Shown: one piece after another, positions 21,505 to 32,393 of the stretch
How the letters are laid out: each line of letters begins with the position of its first letter
Position numbering within the stretch: the first letter of the stretch is position 1
Origin: Deroplatys truncata
Taxonomy: Eukaryota > Arthropoda > Insecta > Mantodea > Mantidae
Length of the DNA: 64,000 nt
Reading direction: 5' to 3'
NCBI GenBank assembly: GCA_030765065.1
Contig: CM060985.1
Location: 173,622,096-173,686,095, forward strand
Translations under genes and position numbers: made by a program
Notes under the pieces: model-generated
Databases searched by the model: none
What the model was told of the DNA's origin: nothing
What the model saw: only the letters and a program-made list of their open reading frames with translations

Positions 21505-21883
21505 TAGTATGTGGTTGTCTCATTGTTGTCCTCTACTGCATGTACATGTGGGATCTTCAATGATATGTAGGTAGATAGGTGGTTGTCCGAGGTTGTGTCA
21601 GTTCATTTTCACATGTTGTTCAGCCTTCTTTCAACTGTCACACCCACAAATGTACATTTTTCATATTCATGACACCATCACCACATGTCTTACCTAACGA
21701 TGAATTTCAATGGGTGTCACAGCATGCAATTGGAGGAAACAAATGATTTTTTGCTGTTTTTGTAGTGTATTAACTTTGTTACTGTATTGTAAACCTTGAC
21801 GATTCCATATCATGTATACATGATCTTCGGGATGAAATATATGAATAAGTAGAAATAAATTAACATATTTTTTTGCCCCCCAG

Positions 21884-22073
21884 AATGGAGACGTATACGC
21901 TGAATAACGGCAAGCCTTACTGCATTCCACATTTCAAACAGCTGTTCATTGCCAAGGGCAACTACGAAGAGGGCTTTGGTATGGACCAGCACAAGCGCAA
22001 GTGGAACAGTCGTAACAACAGCTCGGACGATAATGACATTCTCAGTGGCTTGAACAGCAGTACTGAAGATTAG
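21884..22073 (+). CDS. LIM-domain protein (Eplin/LIMA1/Xirp type), last coding exon
   Basis: The exon starts after a CCCCCCAG acceptor; its first base completes the Arg codon begun at 19680. It continues METYTLNNGKPYCIPHFKQL, supplying the last two zinc ligands (C..H in 'YCIPH'), and then KGNYEEGFG, a hallmark just after the LIMA1/Xirp LIM domain. A short polar tail rich in Asn, Ser and Asp follows, ending SGLNSSTED with TAG at 22071. All eight LIM ligands are present across the two exons (spacing C-x2-C-x17-H-x2-C-x2-C-x2-C-x17-C-x2-H). Codon use is GC-richer than the surroundings, consistent with a conserved exon. Confidence 0.92.
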
Positions 22074-22635
22074 CGAGAAGCATTCTCTTTTCTTTCTCTT
22101 AGTTGTACTTCAGCTAAATTAAATCCTCATGTACATATTGGTATGTTGTAATATTAATATTTGGTCAATAGTATTTATAATATATCTATACCATCACATA
22201 AATATTAACGTTCTTGCCTGCAGGAGCAGATTTCTGCCATTATTTAGAACAGTGAATGCATTGTTGGGAAAAACTTGAGAAGTTTGGATCAAACTAAGAA
22301 CTGTGTTTCTACCCGACACAGTCTTATAGCTGTGTAGTAGTACAGATTTTACCCGCACATTTAACGAAACCTTTTACTTTCGATAATGCTGGCAGTAGGC
22401 ATTTAGTAGCAGAAGTTAAAACTGCAGTGGTTTAAAGAGTAAACTTTCCCAGGAGTTTTAAGTTGTTGATTCATTGTTTTGAATGAAGGCATGTAATCAG
22501 AAAAGAGCTTCCTTGACTATTCATCTGTAAGTATTTATGTTTAATGTTGTATATGAAAATGTCAATTTTTAAAATGTGCAATTGAGAATGTTTATCTTGT
22601 ATCGTGTTAATAAAAAATGCTGATGATAGTCATAA
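22074..22635 (+). other. 3' UTR of the LIM-domain gene with poly(A) signal
   Basis: AATAAA lies at 22609-22614, about 535 bases after the stop codon. It is the first clear canonical signal. Another AATAAA at about 25264 could serve a longer transcript, but I have no other support for that. Confidence 0.55.
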
Positions 22636-22639
22636 TAGG

Positions 22640-23140
22640 CGCTAAAAGGTTATGAAAGCTAGATCTGGCTTAAACGTACTAATACAAAACAAATACACAT
22701 ATTTTTATCATTGCAGTTCATAAAATAATTTTATACTGCTGTACTTTAAATTGGAAATTATACTATAGCACTGCTGTGTTTTCTGTAATATTATTTCTTG
22801 ATACAAAATGATTGATGGAACAGAGGAAAAGACTGTTTATTGCTTTTTCTAAATCTTAAAGCTGATGAGTAAGTAACCTTAAGACTGGAGTTCTCAAAAG
22901 TGTTAAGTGCTAAAATATTTGTTTTTAATTATTAACAATATGCAGACAGTGCAACAGCAAAAATCTTAAACTGTGCTGGTCGTGATAAAAATATACAAGC
23001 TGCATACATTATATTCAGTAGCAGCTCATGAGCATACGTTTTGGATGTTCACAAAATTTTAGTCAAACAGTCTTGAAAATATGAAATAGCATCTGCTGCA
23101 TAATAGTTATGATTATGAACAAGTTGATACAACTGCAGCC
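22640..23140. other. no recognised gene
   Basis: AT-rich sequence with no domain or repeat recognised. Confidence 0.5.
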
Positions 23141-23142
23141 AC

Positions 23143-23143
23143 A

Positions 23144-23221
<78 letters not shown>

Positions 23222-23223
23222 TA
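23143..23223. repeat. (AAT)n microsatellite
   Basis: About 27 uninterrupted AAT/ATA units. The long isoleucine or tyrosine runs in its reverse frames are an artefact of the repeat. Confidence 0.95.
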
Positions 23224-23243
23224 ATAAATTGTCTAACAAAAAA

Positions 23244-23640
23244 GTTTTTTTTTTTTTTAACAAATGACGACTCCAATTGCTGTCAAACAACTTTATTCAT
23301 TGCTTAGACGTTCAGCGTAGCTCAACTTCTTCGCTGCTGTCAATTGTTGACTGCACTCAACTGTCTCTCTGACAGAACTCGACTACAACTCAATCGCAAC
23401 AGAGTGGGATGTTCTCTAAGGGGCAGCTTCTCAAACCTGCTGCCAAGGAAATCTCCAGAAAGGTGTTGGTACACATATAAAGGGTCTGTTGCTTGGGCCA
23501 TTTGTTCTAAAGGCCATTATTATATGGAGCATTATTGTGCAGGGTAGGGTGAACGCACTAACAATCTAGGTGGCTAGGTAAAGGGGCCAGAGTACTCTTA
23601 CACTGGTGTGTCCCGCCAGCAACTTCATGTATATGATCAC
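23244..23640 (-). mobile_element. possible polyadenylated retro-insertion
   Basis: On the minus strand AATAAA (at about 23294) is followed about 30 bases later by an A12 tract (23247-23258) and then the microsatellite. Upstream of the signal is a GC-richer 300-bp stretch. This is the layout of a reverse-transcribed, polyadenylated RNA with a 3' microsatellite. The source RNA is not recognised, no coding frame is evident, and no target duplication was identified. Confidence 0.3.
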
Positions 23641-25655
23641 ACTTTGTTGTTTTGTGCATAATTAAGTACACCCTGTCAGCACAAGACCAAAGTAATGTGT
23701 AAATTAAATTGTGGTTGAGATTATGGATGGTATGGAGAAACTGAGAGAAGTTTCCAGACCTACTTCTGCTACAGTGTACTACCGCCTAGTGCTATTGACA
23801 TAAAATTGTAGTCATAATGCACTAGTACGCTTCTTCAAGTGTGCACCTTAAGACATGCACAAATCAAGATGTGCTAGCGACCCTGTTGGCATATTTCATC
23901 GAGTTTAGAAGAGTAGCATAGTAGATTTTAAATTACCGCATATACATTACGTTTAATAGCATTCAAAGAAAATCTAACCAATAAATCCACAAGGCTCAAA
24001 AGTATGTTCTTGTGCTGTTATACAGCAGCCACCATTGACTATATTGAATTGCTAGGCAACAAATGGACTTGTACTCCTATGTTAGCCATAGAAGAAGAAG
24101 AGTTAATAAAATGTCTAGACTTAAAAATGACAGCATTTGAAGATTCTTCACTTTTGTTGCAACCTTGTGCCAATTCAAATGCACCAGAAATCAATCAATT
24201 TTGAAAGCACATGTAGATTTTTTCATTAATATTCAGGAAATGGGTGTATCTGGCTTCTTTCCTAGAAGCTTTATCTTCAGATTGAATTTAAATGCAAGTG
24301 AACACTTTCATGTTTCTATATCGTTTGAGTTAAGTGGGGAAAAAAGATTACACCGAAGTTGACCCAAAAGGAGGAATGGGATTATGAAATCCAGGGGGAT
24401 TTTTTTTTTTTCTTTCTTTCTTCTGAATAAAGAGGTGCCGGAATTCTCATGAGGGAAATAAATGTACAAATATTACAACTTGTTAAACCAACAAAACTTA
24501 CGTACATTGCTACTTAAATAAAATTTAAAGCAGCTTCCAAACTTTAGACATGTCACCATCTTCTTTTCATTTCCGGGTCTTGCCAGAATACAGGAACAAG
24601 AATAATGAATTCTCAATCAAGCACTATTGAAATGAAGATTATTTTAATGTGAGCATCTCAATATCTGTAATGTTATTTATGAACTTTCGATTCTAAAAGC
24701 CTAGAAAGAAGTTCCAAAAACAGGTAAAAAAGGAACATAGGAGTTTTGGATGGGAACTGAGAATGTTGGCACTTAACACTACTGAGAACTCTATTCAGTT
24801 TATTTCCTTTGATAATGGAAAGAAAGTTAAGACATAGCAGGTACCCTGTGCAATAAAATTTAGTTTGCAGACTGTAAATTTGATACTGTTTTGAAGTGCC
24901 GCATAGTCTGGCAATGTAAGATTCATTTCTTGGTAGAAATATTTAAATGGCTATTTATAGTTTATTTAGAAGCTAAGTTGTTGACAGTGATACAATGCAT
25001 GTACACTTGTAATCTCTCACAAGTGCAATACAAATCTCAATGTAACCAGTTCGTATCTCCTGATTGTATATGATACTGACAGATGAAAGTGAACTTGATT
25101 TGTATATATCTATATTGAATAACAATCTCTGCATGAGTTAAGAATGCTTAAAACTTGCTTAATTGTTTTAAAAGAAACTTTCATTATTTAAGTGACAGTT
25201 TTTATTTTGTTTTTAAAATGCTATAAATATGTAATGATAAGCTTTGTTTCCTCTCAAAATGTGAATAAATTTGCTTTTTATATTAATAATTTTAAGCTTT
25301 GAGTACATTTATAAATAAGAAAACCATTCAGTTTTGGTGTAATTATTTGTTGCATTATCAAGTAACCTAGCGTTGGTGTGTGGGAAACACTGAGTCCCCA
25401 AAAAGGAGTATTAGAAATTTCATTCATATCATTTTATTTTCAACTTTTTAAGTACATTTTAAATTCTTGTATACTATAAAATGCATTTTCACTTTATGGT
25501 TTTCACCATTGCCTTTGTTTGGTTTACGATCTTTATTTCATTTGGTAATTTATTGAATATTTTCCTTCCTACAAGTGTTGTTCTGAAGTAATCACCATTA
25601 ATCCTCAAACTACGAGTATCTACACTGAAATTCAGTTTTGGTGTATTTTGTGCAT
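23641..25655. other. no recognised gene
   Basis: AT-rich sequence with T and A runs (for example near 24399-24420). I found no exon, TIR or family repeat. The 3' end near 25450-25650 may hold a decayed minus-strand frame (SVDTRSLRINGDYFRTT at about 25570-25620, reminiscent of LINE C-termini), but this is weak. Confidence 0.4.
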
Positions 25656-25659
25656 AATA

Positions 25660-26946
25660 CGAGGGCAGTCCCAGAAGTACCCGACCTGACATATATATAG
25701 CAGTTGCTGTTTCAAACAAATGACTATGGTAGAAAGTACCAACCTCATAAAGTTTAAGTTCGAAATTTGACAATGCTATATTATTTAGTAATTGTTTGGC
25801 AGCCATCAATAGTGAACACACTCAGCGAATTTGTAAACATGGATAAAACTGGCCATTATTATGTGTTACAATACTTTCATTTGAAAGGTCTTAGTCCAAC
25901 TAATATTAAAGCTGAGCTAGATTCTACTCTGAGGGAGTCTGCTCCTTCGTTTACAACAGTAAAATATTGGGTGTCAGAGTTTAAGCAAGGCCATACGAGC
26001 TGCCAAGATGAACATCGCAGTGGTTGACCAAATGAGATGACCACACCAGAAATTGTGAAGAAAATCTACAAATTTGGATCACCATCGACTGAAAGTGCGC
26101 CAGCTAGCAGACATCGTAGGCATTTCAAAAAGTGCTGTACATCGCACATACTGGCTGAAAATTTATACATGAGAAAGCTATGTACAAAATGGGTGCCGCG
26201 TTTACTCACAATGGAACAAAAGCAGCGTCGTGAGGATATTTCAGCCGAGTGTTTGGTGATATTTTGCTGCAATAAAGCTGAGTTTATGCATCGATTCATA
26301 GCCATAGATGAAATATGGGTCCATCACTTCACACCTGAGATGGAGGAACAGTCAAAACAGTGGACTGAAAGGGGAGAATCGGCTCCAAAGAAGGCAAAGA
26401 CGGTTCCACCTGCAGACAAGTTCATGGCGTCAGTTTTTTGGGATGCTTGTGGGATAATTTTCATTGATTATGCTCAAAAAGGAAAAGCAATTAATGGCGA
26501 GTATTATACAAACTTATTGCAGCATTTGAATGATGAAATCAAGCAAAAACGGCCGCATTTAGTGGAAAAGAAAGTTCTATTTCATCAAGACAATGCACCA
26601 GTTCATACATCCATTATCGCCATGGCCAAAATCAGTGAGTTAAAGTTTGAATTGCTTCCTCATGCACCCTATTCACCAGACTTAGCCCCCTCTGATTATT
26701 TTCTGTTTCCAAAGTTGAAGAAATGGCTTAGTGATAAAAGATTTGCCAACAATGAAGAGGTGGAGTCTGCAGTTGATGGCTATTTTGCAGAACTCGACGG
26801 TTCTCACTATAAACAGGGTATTGAAGCTATTGAACATTGCTGGGGAAAGTGTATCAAGCTGAAAGGAGACTATGTAGAGAAATAAAGATGTTTGTGAAAA
26901 TTTCTGTGTTTTCTTTGTTAGGTCAGGTACTTCTGGGACAGCCATA
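25660..26946 (+). mobile_element. mariner element, lineage 1 copy B (best preserved)
   Basis: The left end CGAGGGCAGTCCCAGAAGTA follows TA at 25658-25659. The right end carries the inverted match TACTTCTGGGACAGC, but its last bases are altered where the next element begins (about 26946). It is about 85-90% similar by eye to copy A at 8.3-9.6 kb. Confidence 0.9.
25839..26885 (+). pseudogene. mariner transposase, DD34D triad intact, one nonsense codon and a scrambled segment
   Basis: The frame from ATG (25839) to TAA (26883) is 348 codons, the normal mariner length. It starts MDKTGHYYVLQYFHLKG. A TGA at 26025-26027 interrupts it at about residue 63. Residues about 78-103 (FGSPSTESAP onward) are out of frame relative to copy A and are restored by a second indel near 26147, so the second helix-turn-helix is scrambled. 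KWVPRLLTMEQKQRRED is the linker. The catalytic acids are present: Asp157 in AIDEIWVHH, Asp251 in HQDNAPVHT, Asp286 in SPDLAPSDYF, 34 residues after Asp251. Family enzymes cut and paste DNA into TA sites; this one would lack proper DNA binding. Confidence 0.9.
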
Positions 26947-27226
26947 TATAGGGTGATTCTGTGACTATGCTACAAACTTCTAGTGATGATAGAGGAAACA
27001 TTTAGGAGCAATTTTCATATAGTAACCTATGTCCAGAAGCGTCTCGTTTGATAGGTACAAACATTAGTGTGTGTTGTCAGAATGCTGTCTGTAACAGATT
27101 GGTAGAGTGAACCTTTCCATTGTAAAGTGATTAGGGGGCTAGTAACTTGTAATGGCTTCTTTAATGTAGGCCAAGATGTTGTCATGGTGATGTTTACATG
27201 TTGGTATGTTAACATTGTGATACGGT

Positions 27227-28195
27227 AATTTGTATCACAAATTACTCAGATGTAATTAATGATAGTAATATGAATATGTATTTTTATGTGACATTGATTT
27301 CAGAGGTTTATTAATTGTAATTATTATTGGTAAATAATAATATACAGCTTTACTGAAACTGTCAACAATAACGCAATAATGCAGCGATGGGGTGAGTTGT
27401 TTATCATTACCGGGAACCAGGAAGTTACGTAATGTTTCGCGCCTTTTCGTTAGAAGCTTCTAGAACATTTCCTAAAGCAATATGTATTAGTGGTTTTCAT
27501 TGGATATTAAAATAGACGCTAATGTTGGCGCATTTTATTAGCCAATAGCAGTTCATTTATAATCTTTAGGCGTATCTTGAGGCAAGCGTATAAATAAGCC
27601 AGGCCCGAGGTAGCTTGCCGCTCAGTTCATCAAAATTTCATGTACACTACACATCGTCAGCCAGTCCTTCATTTCAAGTTACGCGCAGCAGAATTACGAG
27701 AATTATTATAAAGTATTATACAGTTAAAAAAATACACAAAGTTGAAGTACTCGAGTTAAAAGTGATAAGTAAGAAGTTATTACAAACAGTTTCAGTTTGG
27801 CGAGTATCCAGATTCATATGTAAAAAGTGTTAGTGAACGTGTTCGACAATAAAAGTTATAAAACCAATTTCTTCATCAGTATCATTTCTGGATAAAAGAT
27901 TCCTTTCTGATTCACACCCTGCAAGAGATACAAGTTCTACCAAGATAAGATGATAGCTAGCCAGAGGACAGTATACTAAATTTAAATTCTTTCGAACACT
28001 AATTCATGCAAATTGCTAACGCCAGAGGGAGCTACGAACCAAACAAAGAATGACGTCACAAGATGGCAACGCGTGAAGTAAACACACAACATTATTTGTA
28101 ATACCGTTGCAAATTGGCTTCCAAACGAGGGGCTACAATTAATGCTAAACACATTGTAACATTAATACTACTACAAATTGGCTCCACAACGTGGG
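27227..28195 (+). repeat. LTR-like sequence with promoter, poly(A) signal and PBS-like edge
   Basis: It starts TGTGATACGG. CCAAT boxes at about 27507 and 27541, TATAAATA at 27589-27596, and the arthropod initiator TCAGT at 27622-27626 (about 33 bases after the TATA start) form a complete promoter. AATAAA follows at about 27848. AATTGGCTCCACAACGTGGG at about 28172 resembles a gypsy-type primer-binding site, and a diverged version (AATTGGCTTCCAAACGAGGG) precedes it by about 60 bp. No gag or pol is seen. It differs in sequence from the L-family repeat beside it. Confidence 0.45.
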
Positions 28196-28424
28196 GCTCG
28201 ACAACAAAAAGACATTACGTAAAGCAAGTTCTCTCGCAAATACGCGTGAAGTAAAAAACATATATTTGCTATCGCAATTGTTGTAATGATGGAAAGATTC
28301 ACATTAAGAGTAGTTTCTGATATGCATTTCAATTGAGAAGTTGTTTGGTTCCGTATGTTATTTTTACTTAACTTGAAGATCGTTATTTTGTGCTGCTTTT
28401 GTTTTGTTTGGTTACATAATTTTA

Positions 28425-29478
28425 ACTGCCCCACGTATGGGAGCCAACTTGAGGTAGAATGTTTATTACGTAATTTTTATTTAATTTGAAGAAGAAATTT
28501 GCTTCATGTATTGTTTAAAACTTGAAGAATATGTATGCTTACATAATTGTATTTTACGTACTATTTATTTAGTTGCATTTAAGGAGCTCCTAGAACATCT
28601 TTGGGCGTCGGTTTGAATTTGTTGATTACGTAATAGTTACTGTTATCATGTAATATGCTGCTACGTATGAGAAGCTGATTTTAAGATGTGTTTTTGTTAT
28701 TACACTCCAAGTTTTACTCTATAATATTTAACTTTGTTATTATCACTGCTTCTATATATTATTTATGTTTGAATTTTCCTCGGCTGCATCAGTAATGTTT
28801 GTAGAGTCACGTGTCTTAGGCAGGGCGCGGTATGACAATGATTGTAAACATCACAGAATTTATGTTTTTAAATTCACTTCTTTTATTAGTCCTTGCACAT
28901 GTTTATAAAGCACTACACTTTTTAAGAACTGTGAGAATCTTCAATACTTTCACTTAGTGCGTATACATATTTTACGATTCACGCGTAGAGAACACATCTT
29001 CCATCTGTTCACTACCAAGGCTTGCCAGCAACTTTCAACGGTTAAAACTCGTAAGTTTCGGTATTTCAAGTCTCTGATTGGCTAATTCTAGTCCAATAGA
29101 ATATCTGCATTTTACTTAAACTTTTTCCTTGCTATTGATTGGCTAATTTTAAACTGTTACTGAATTTACCTTATCTTTGATATAATCATGAGTGGTAACT
29201 TTTCAAACTCTTAAACTCATTATTGCTACAAGATTACCTCATTATTACCTCATTGTTAGTAACCTAAAACTTATTATTCTCACAGATCTTGCATTATTAA
29301 GGTATATAATGTATTCACATAACATTATAAAACATGTTTACGATAAAAATAAGCATTTGCAATGAGTGTTACATACAATTCAAATAGTTATTACATACAT
29401 ATTGTTTCAAGGCGGGCTGTTATTGAATTTACTTATTATAAAATACAATTGAAATTATTTAGGTCTTAAAATACTGCC
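28425..29478 (-). repeat. LTR-like repeat, family L, copy 3, with PBS-like edge
   Basis: The minus strand starts TGAGGCAGTATTTTAAGA at 29478, with CCAAT boxes near 29080-29145 and an AATAAA near 28885. It runs to ACCGACGCCCAAAG (28608) and then to GTTGGCTCCCATACGTGGGG (about 28444-28425), an inverted mate of the PBS-like motif at 28.17 kb. The two LTR-like units therefore face each other. Confidence 0.5.
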
Positions 29479-30009
29479 TCACAATTATGGAAAATCAGAC
29501 AGTAATGGAAGAAAAGCTTCAAGGCTTTATTGGTTGATACATCTGTTATGGCACCAACCAGGCCATACCATTTTAATGAGACTTCACAGACGTTTGCATG
29601 AGACAGGGAGCCTGCAAGCAAACTTAAATGGAAACAGTGCAAAAAGAACTTGTTCAACTCCTTAATTCGAGGAAGGTGTTGGAACTTGTAAGTGAGCAGC
29701 TGCATATGAACATCCAAAAGATACGGGTTCTTCGAAATGTTTAGGTGGAGAGTTCTACATGAACAGTGGTCAGAAGGTCCAGACAGTGAGTTCAGCTGAT
29801 TATCATCCTCAAGTGGAATTGTCAGAGGTTTTTGCAGAAGTGTATTCAAGAACCTGATTATATAAGCACTGTGTTATTTTCTGACGAGTTATGCTTCACC
29901 AGAGATGGCATACTTAACAGCAGGAATAGCCATGTCTGGACTGAGGAAAATCCACATTTTCACGTCATTAGAAACCACCAACAGCAATTTTCAGTCAATG
30001 TGTTGGCTG

Positions 30010-30216
30010 GAAAATTAATTGAGTTTTATTTATGGATGCTCTTTAACTGCTGTGGTTCTTAGTATCCCACTCCATATTGGGCACGAAAGACCGGTAATTT
30101 TGCTCAGAGGCCTCTTTATCAGGCTTGAGGTTCTTTTATGTGCCGTAAATCTACGACACTGGACCACCAGCTTTACTTCCCTTCCAAGGAAGCCATGCTA
30201 AGGATTTTTACGCCCA
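30010..30216 (-). mobile_element. tRNA-derived SINE, family S1, copy 2 (headless)
   Basis: The minus strand carries GGCGTAAAAATCC-type sequence, the AAGTAAAGCTGGTGGTCCAG block, GCACATAAAAGAACCTCAAG and the tail ending AAATAAAACTCAATT. The tRNA-like head is missing (5' truncation), as is usual for target-primed insertion. It interrupts the transposase frame. Confidence 0.75.
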
Positions 30217-30599
30217 TGACTTCGGAAACAGAACGTGGACTGGCATAGTGCATGATCACTTGATAGGGCCATATCTACTACCAGCTCTATTTTAAATGGA
30301 CAAATTTACCACAGCTTTCCTGATATGATTGTAGTACCCAAGCTGCTGGAGGATATTCCATATGACCTTCGTCAGCATGATGGTGCACCTGCTCACTTCT
30401 CCAGGGATGTCCAAAATCTTCTCATCAACATTTTCCAGCAAGGTGGATCGGAAGAGGTGGTCTAGTTTATTGGTCTACCCATTCACCTGATTTGACACCA
30501 ATAGATTTTTTTCTTGTTGGGTCATCTTAAAGCCCTTATTTATGACACACCGATCGAATCGAAAGATGATCTAGTAGCTGTAACAGTTATGCAAAGCCT

Positions 30600-31335
30600 T
30601 TTTGATTATAAAGTTAAATATAATCATTGGAAAGCCCGCTACAAATTACAAATTTATCAACATTCCCTAAATCCCAACTGCAATTATATGCAGCTACCAG
30701 AGTTGAAGTCGCAACAAATGATTAACAATTTTATGTGCCAGGCCCATTCTAGAATACATTCCATAGGAAGCATTCCCCAAGAGTAATAATTTGTTTTGTT
30801 TTATAGAAATGACTTGAAAGGAATTAAGACCAGGATTTAACACACTTCTCCAAAATGAAACTACTAATATTCTTGCAGCTGAATGACATCAAATATAATT
30901 CACATGAAAATTTAACAAAATTACAGTGCTACATTTTTATATATTTTTTTGTTCTGTCCTTCTTGCACCATGTAATTTAACACAGTTCCAATGTTTCTAA
31001 AGAAATATGAACTCACTCCAGTAAATATAAGCTCACTGCTCCATACATAAGAATTAAATTTTGAAGTTGCTTACAACTGAAAAAATATAGTATAATTTTG
31101 ACTAAGCTGAAAAGTGTGGAGACGGGCACCTCCAAGACGTAGAGCCTGAAGAAGTCTTTCCTAGTCTGTAGCCGAGAAGAAAATCACCCCACCTTCTTCC
31201 AGAGTGATAGCTTTTGCTTGATGCGTACATGGAGAGGTCACATGATGATGGTGACGTCACAACCTTAGTGCCATTTATGCTGGCTGAGTGCACGCATCCT
31301 AGTGAGAGCTGTCGTAATGTCTTGCAGCTAGTAAC
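30600..31335. other. unidentified insert inside the transposase gene
   Basis: The surrounding transposase is interrupted here. The sequence includes an ORF at 30514-30786 whose second half is not transposase-like and a GC-richer block at 31110-31330. I recognise no family. Confidence 0.4.
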
Positions 31336-31769
31336 AACTGGTTGCTGGCTTGGTTGTAGCAGGGGCCAAATCTGTACTTAATAACTCCAGAATGTTGTAT
31401 AACTGCGGCCAACTGCTACTCAAACTTGGGGAGGGAGCCATAATTGGCTCCGACACATTTAGGAACATGCCAGGAATCTCTGAACGAGTGCAACAGTTGA
31501 TGGTGCGGTGCTGCAATGCTTATATTGAAGCTGCTTGAGGATATTTTCAACTATTCTTGTAATATGTGTTGGTATTTTAATTGTATTATTGTGAGTGTTA
31601 TGAGCTTCAAGTGCATTCAAGGAAAAAATTTAAAGGTTTAGGTTAATTGTTAATCATTATGAAACATTTCCCTACATTGGTTCCTATTTGAAAGTTGTTC
31701 ATAATTATCTCCCCTATCATGCCAGAAGTTTATAACATAGTCACAGAATCACCCTGTACATATGTTGTG

Positions 31770-31862
31770 GGACTAAAAGAAAACATCAGGTGAGAAATTC
31801 AGTTAATTTCGGATATTGAACTCTCCAGTGTCAATGAAAATTTCCTGAGAAGATGCCAGAAA
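31770..31862 (+). pseudogene. C-terminal fragment of an ITm transposase
   Basis: The frame reads LISDIELSSVNENFLRRCQK then CAYRGQHFLQ and stops, the usual '..I..I....L..V..NF..RCQ.C....G.HFL' ending. It lies immediately outside the 4.8 kb element, so that element may have inserted into it. The sequence continues similar to the 45.36-45.46 kb region (GAAGATGCCAG..AATGT). Confidence 0.55.
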
Positions 31863-32133
31863 TGTGCGTATAGAGGACAACATTTCTTACAATAAGGTAT
31901 GTGATTATTATCATTGTAATTGTAACTATAAGAACGTGAGGCAGTTGCAGGGATGTTATACCTCTTTTGGTGGTAGACTAAGTCGAGATGGCCGACACAT
32001 GAGCCGCCAAGCAGTGGCCACAGTGTGAGAGAAAAGCACTGTATTATAATTCATCTTTATACACCAGTACCGTTAACAAGGGAATGTAGACTGTTAACTA
32101 GACTCTTTGCTGGGAGAACACCTGTTGAGTCAG

Positions 32134-32392
32134 TCACTCCCAGATGTTCATATCTTCATCTGGCCACTGGTCGAAGATTATATGGCAGGCAGTCTCCTCC
32201 TCCTCACCAAATAAGGGACAAATTGAGTTTTCCTTAAAGATACCCATTATATGAATATGTTTTCTTAGTCTACAGTGACCTTTAAAGAGGCCTATTATTA
32301 GCCTCATTTGTGGCTTACTTTGATTTAAGACATCAGATAGAGTTGGTCTCAACAACTTTTTCTTGCTATAGAAACTTTATATCTTATAGGAG
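32134..32392 (-). pseudogene. non-LTR retrotransposon C-terminal zinc-knuckle fragment
   Basis: The minus-strand frame reads KPQMRLIIGLFKGHCRLRKH, then HIMGIFKENSICPLFGEEEE and TACHIIF. This matches the 'L.TGHC.L..HL..MG......C..CG...ET..H.' tail after the RNase H domain in I/R1/Jockey-type LINEs. One knuckle Cys is Phe (CPLF). Truncated upstream. Confidence 0.65.
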
Positions 32393-32393
32393 A

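Larger units (their letters stand above)
19682..21883 (+). other. intron of the LIM-domain gene
   Basis: It starts GTAAGAAA and ends with a T-rich tract and CCCCCCAG, a canonical donor and acceptor. It carries a GT tract and a poly(T) run near 19853-19887 and a complete dead mariner at 20214-21504, which explains about 60% of its 2.2 kb. Confidence 0.85.
29530..31545 (+). pseudogene. ITm transposase (DUF4817-like head), broken by a SINE and a second insert
   Basis: Readable pieces in order: RLHETGSLQANLNGNSAKRT (N-terminal helix-turn-helix, frame near 29590), VQTVSSADYHPQVELSEVF, ISTVLFSDELCFTRDGILNS (first Asp, about 29865-29925), NSHVWTEENPHFHVIRNHQQ, then the S1 SINE (30010-30216). It resumes with CIVHDHLIGPYLLPALF, RQHDGAPAHFSRDVQNLL (second Asp, about 30374-30420) and GHLKALIYDTPIESKDDLVA. 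After about 30600 an unrelated insert of about 0.75 kb follows. The C-terminal end returns as FRNMPGISERVQQLMVRCCN (about 31456-31515). Many stops. Dead. Confidence 0.8.
26950..31756 (+). mobile_element. nested 4.8-kb ITm DNA transposon
   Basis: The ends share AGGGTGATTCTGTGACTATG (left about 26950, right inverted ending about 31756), with similarity continuing some 45 bp through AAACTTCT and GATAG. Inside are LTR-like sequences (27.2-29.5 kb), a transposase pseudogene (29.5-31.5 kb) and an S1 SINE within that gene. The element has itself landed beside another ITm fragment (31.77 kb). Confidence 0.75.

Noticed and set aside
23049..23290. Reverse-strand ORFs with long Tyr or Ile runs
   Set aside because: They are translations of the (AAT)n microsatellite.
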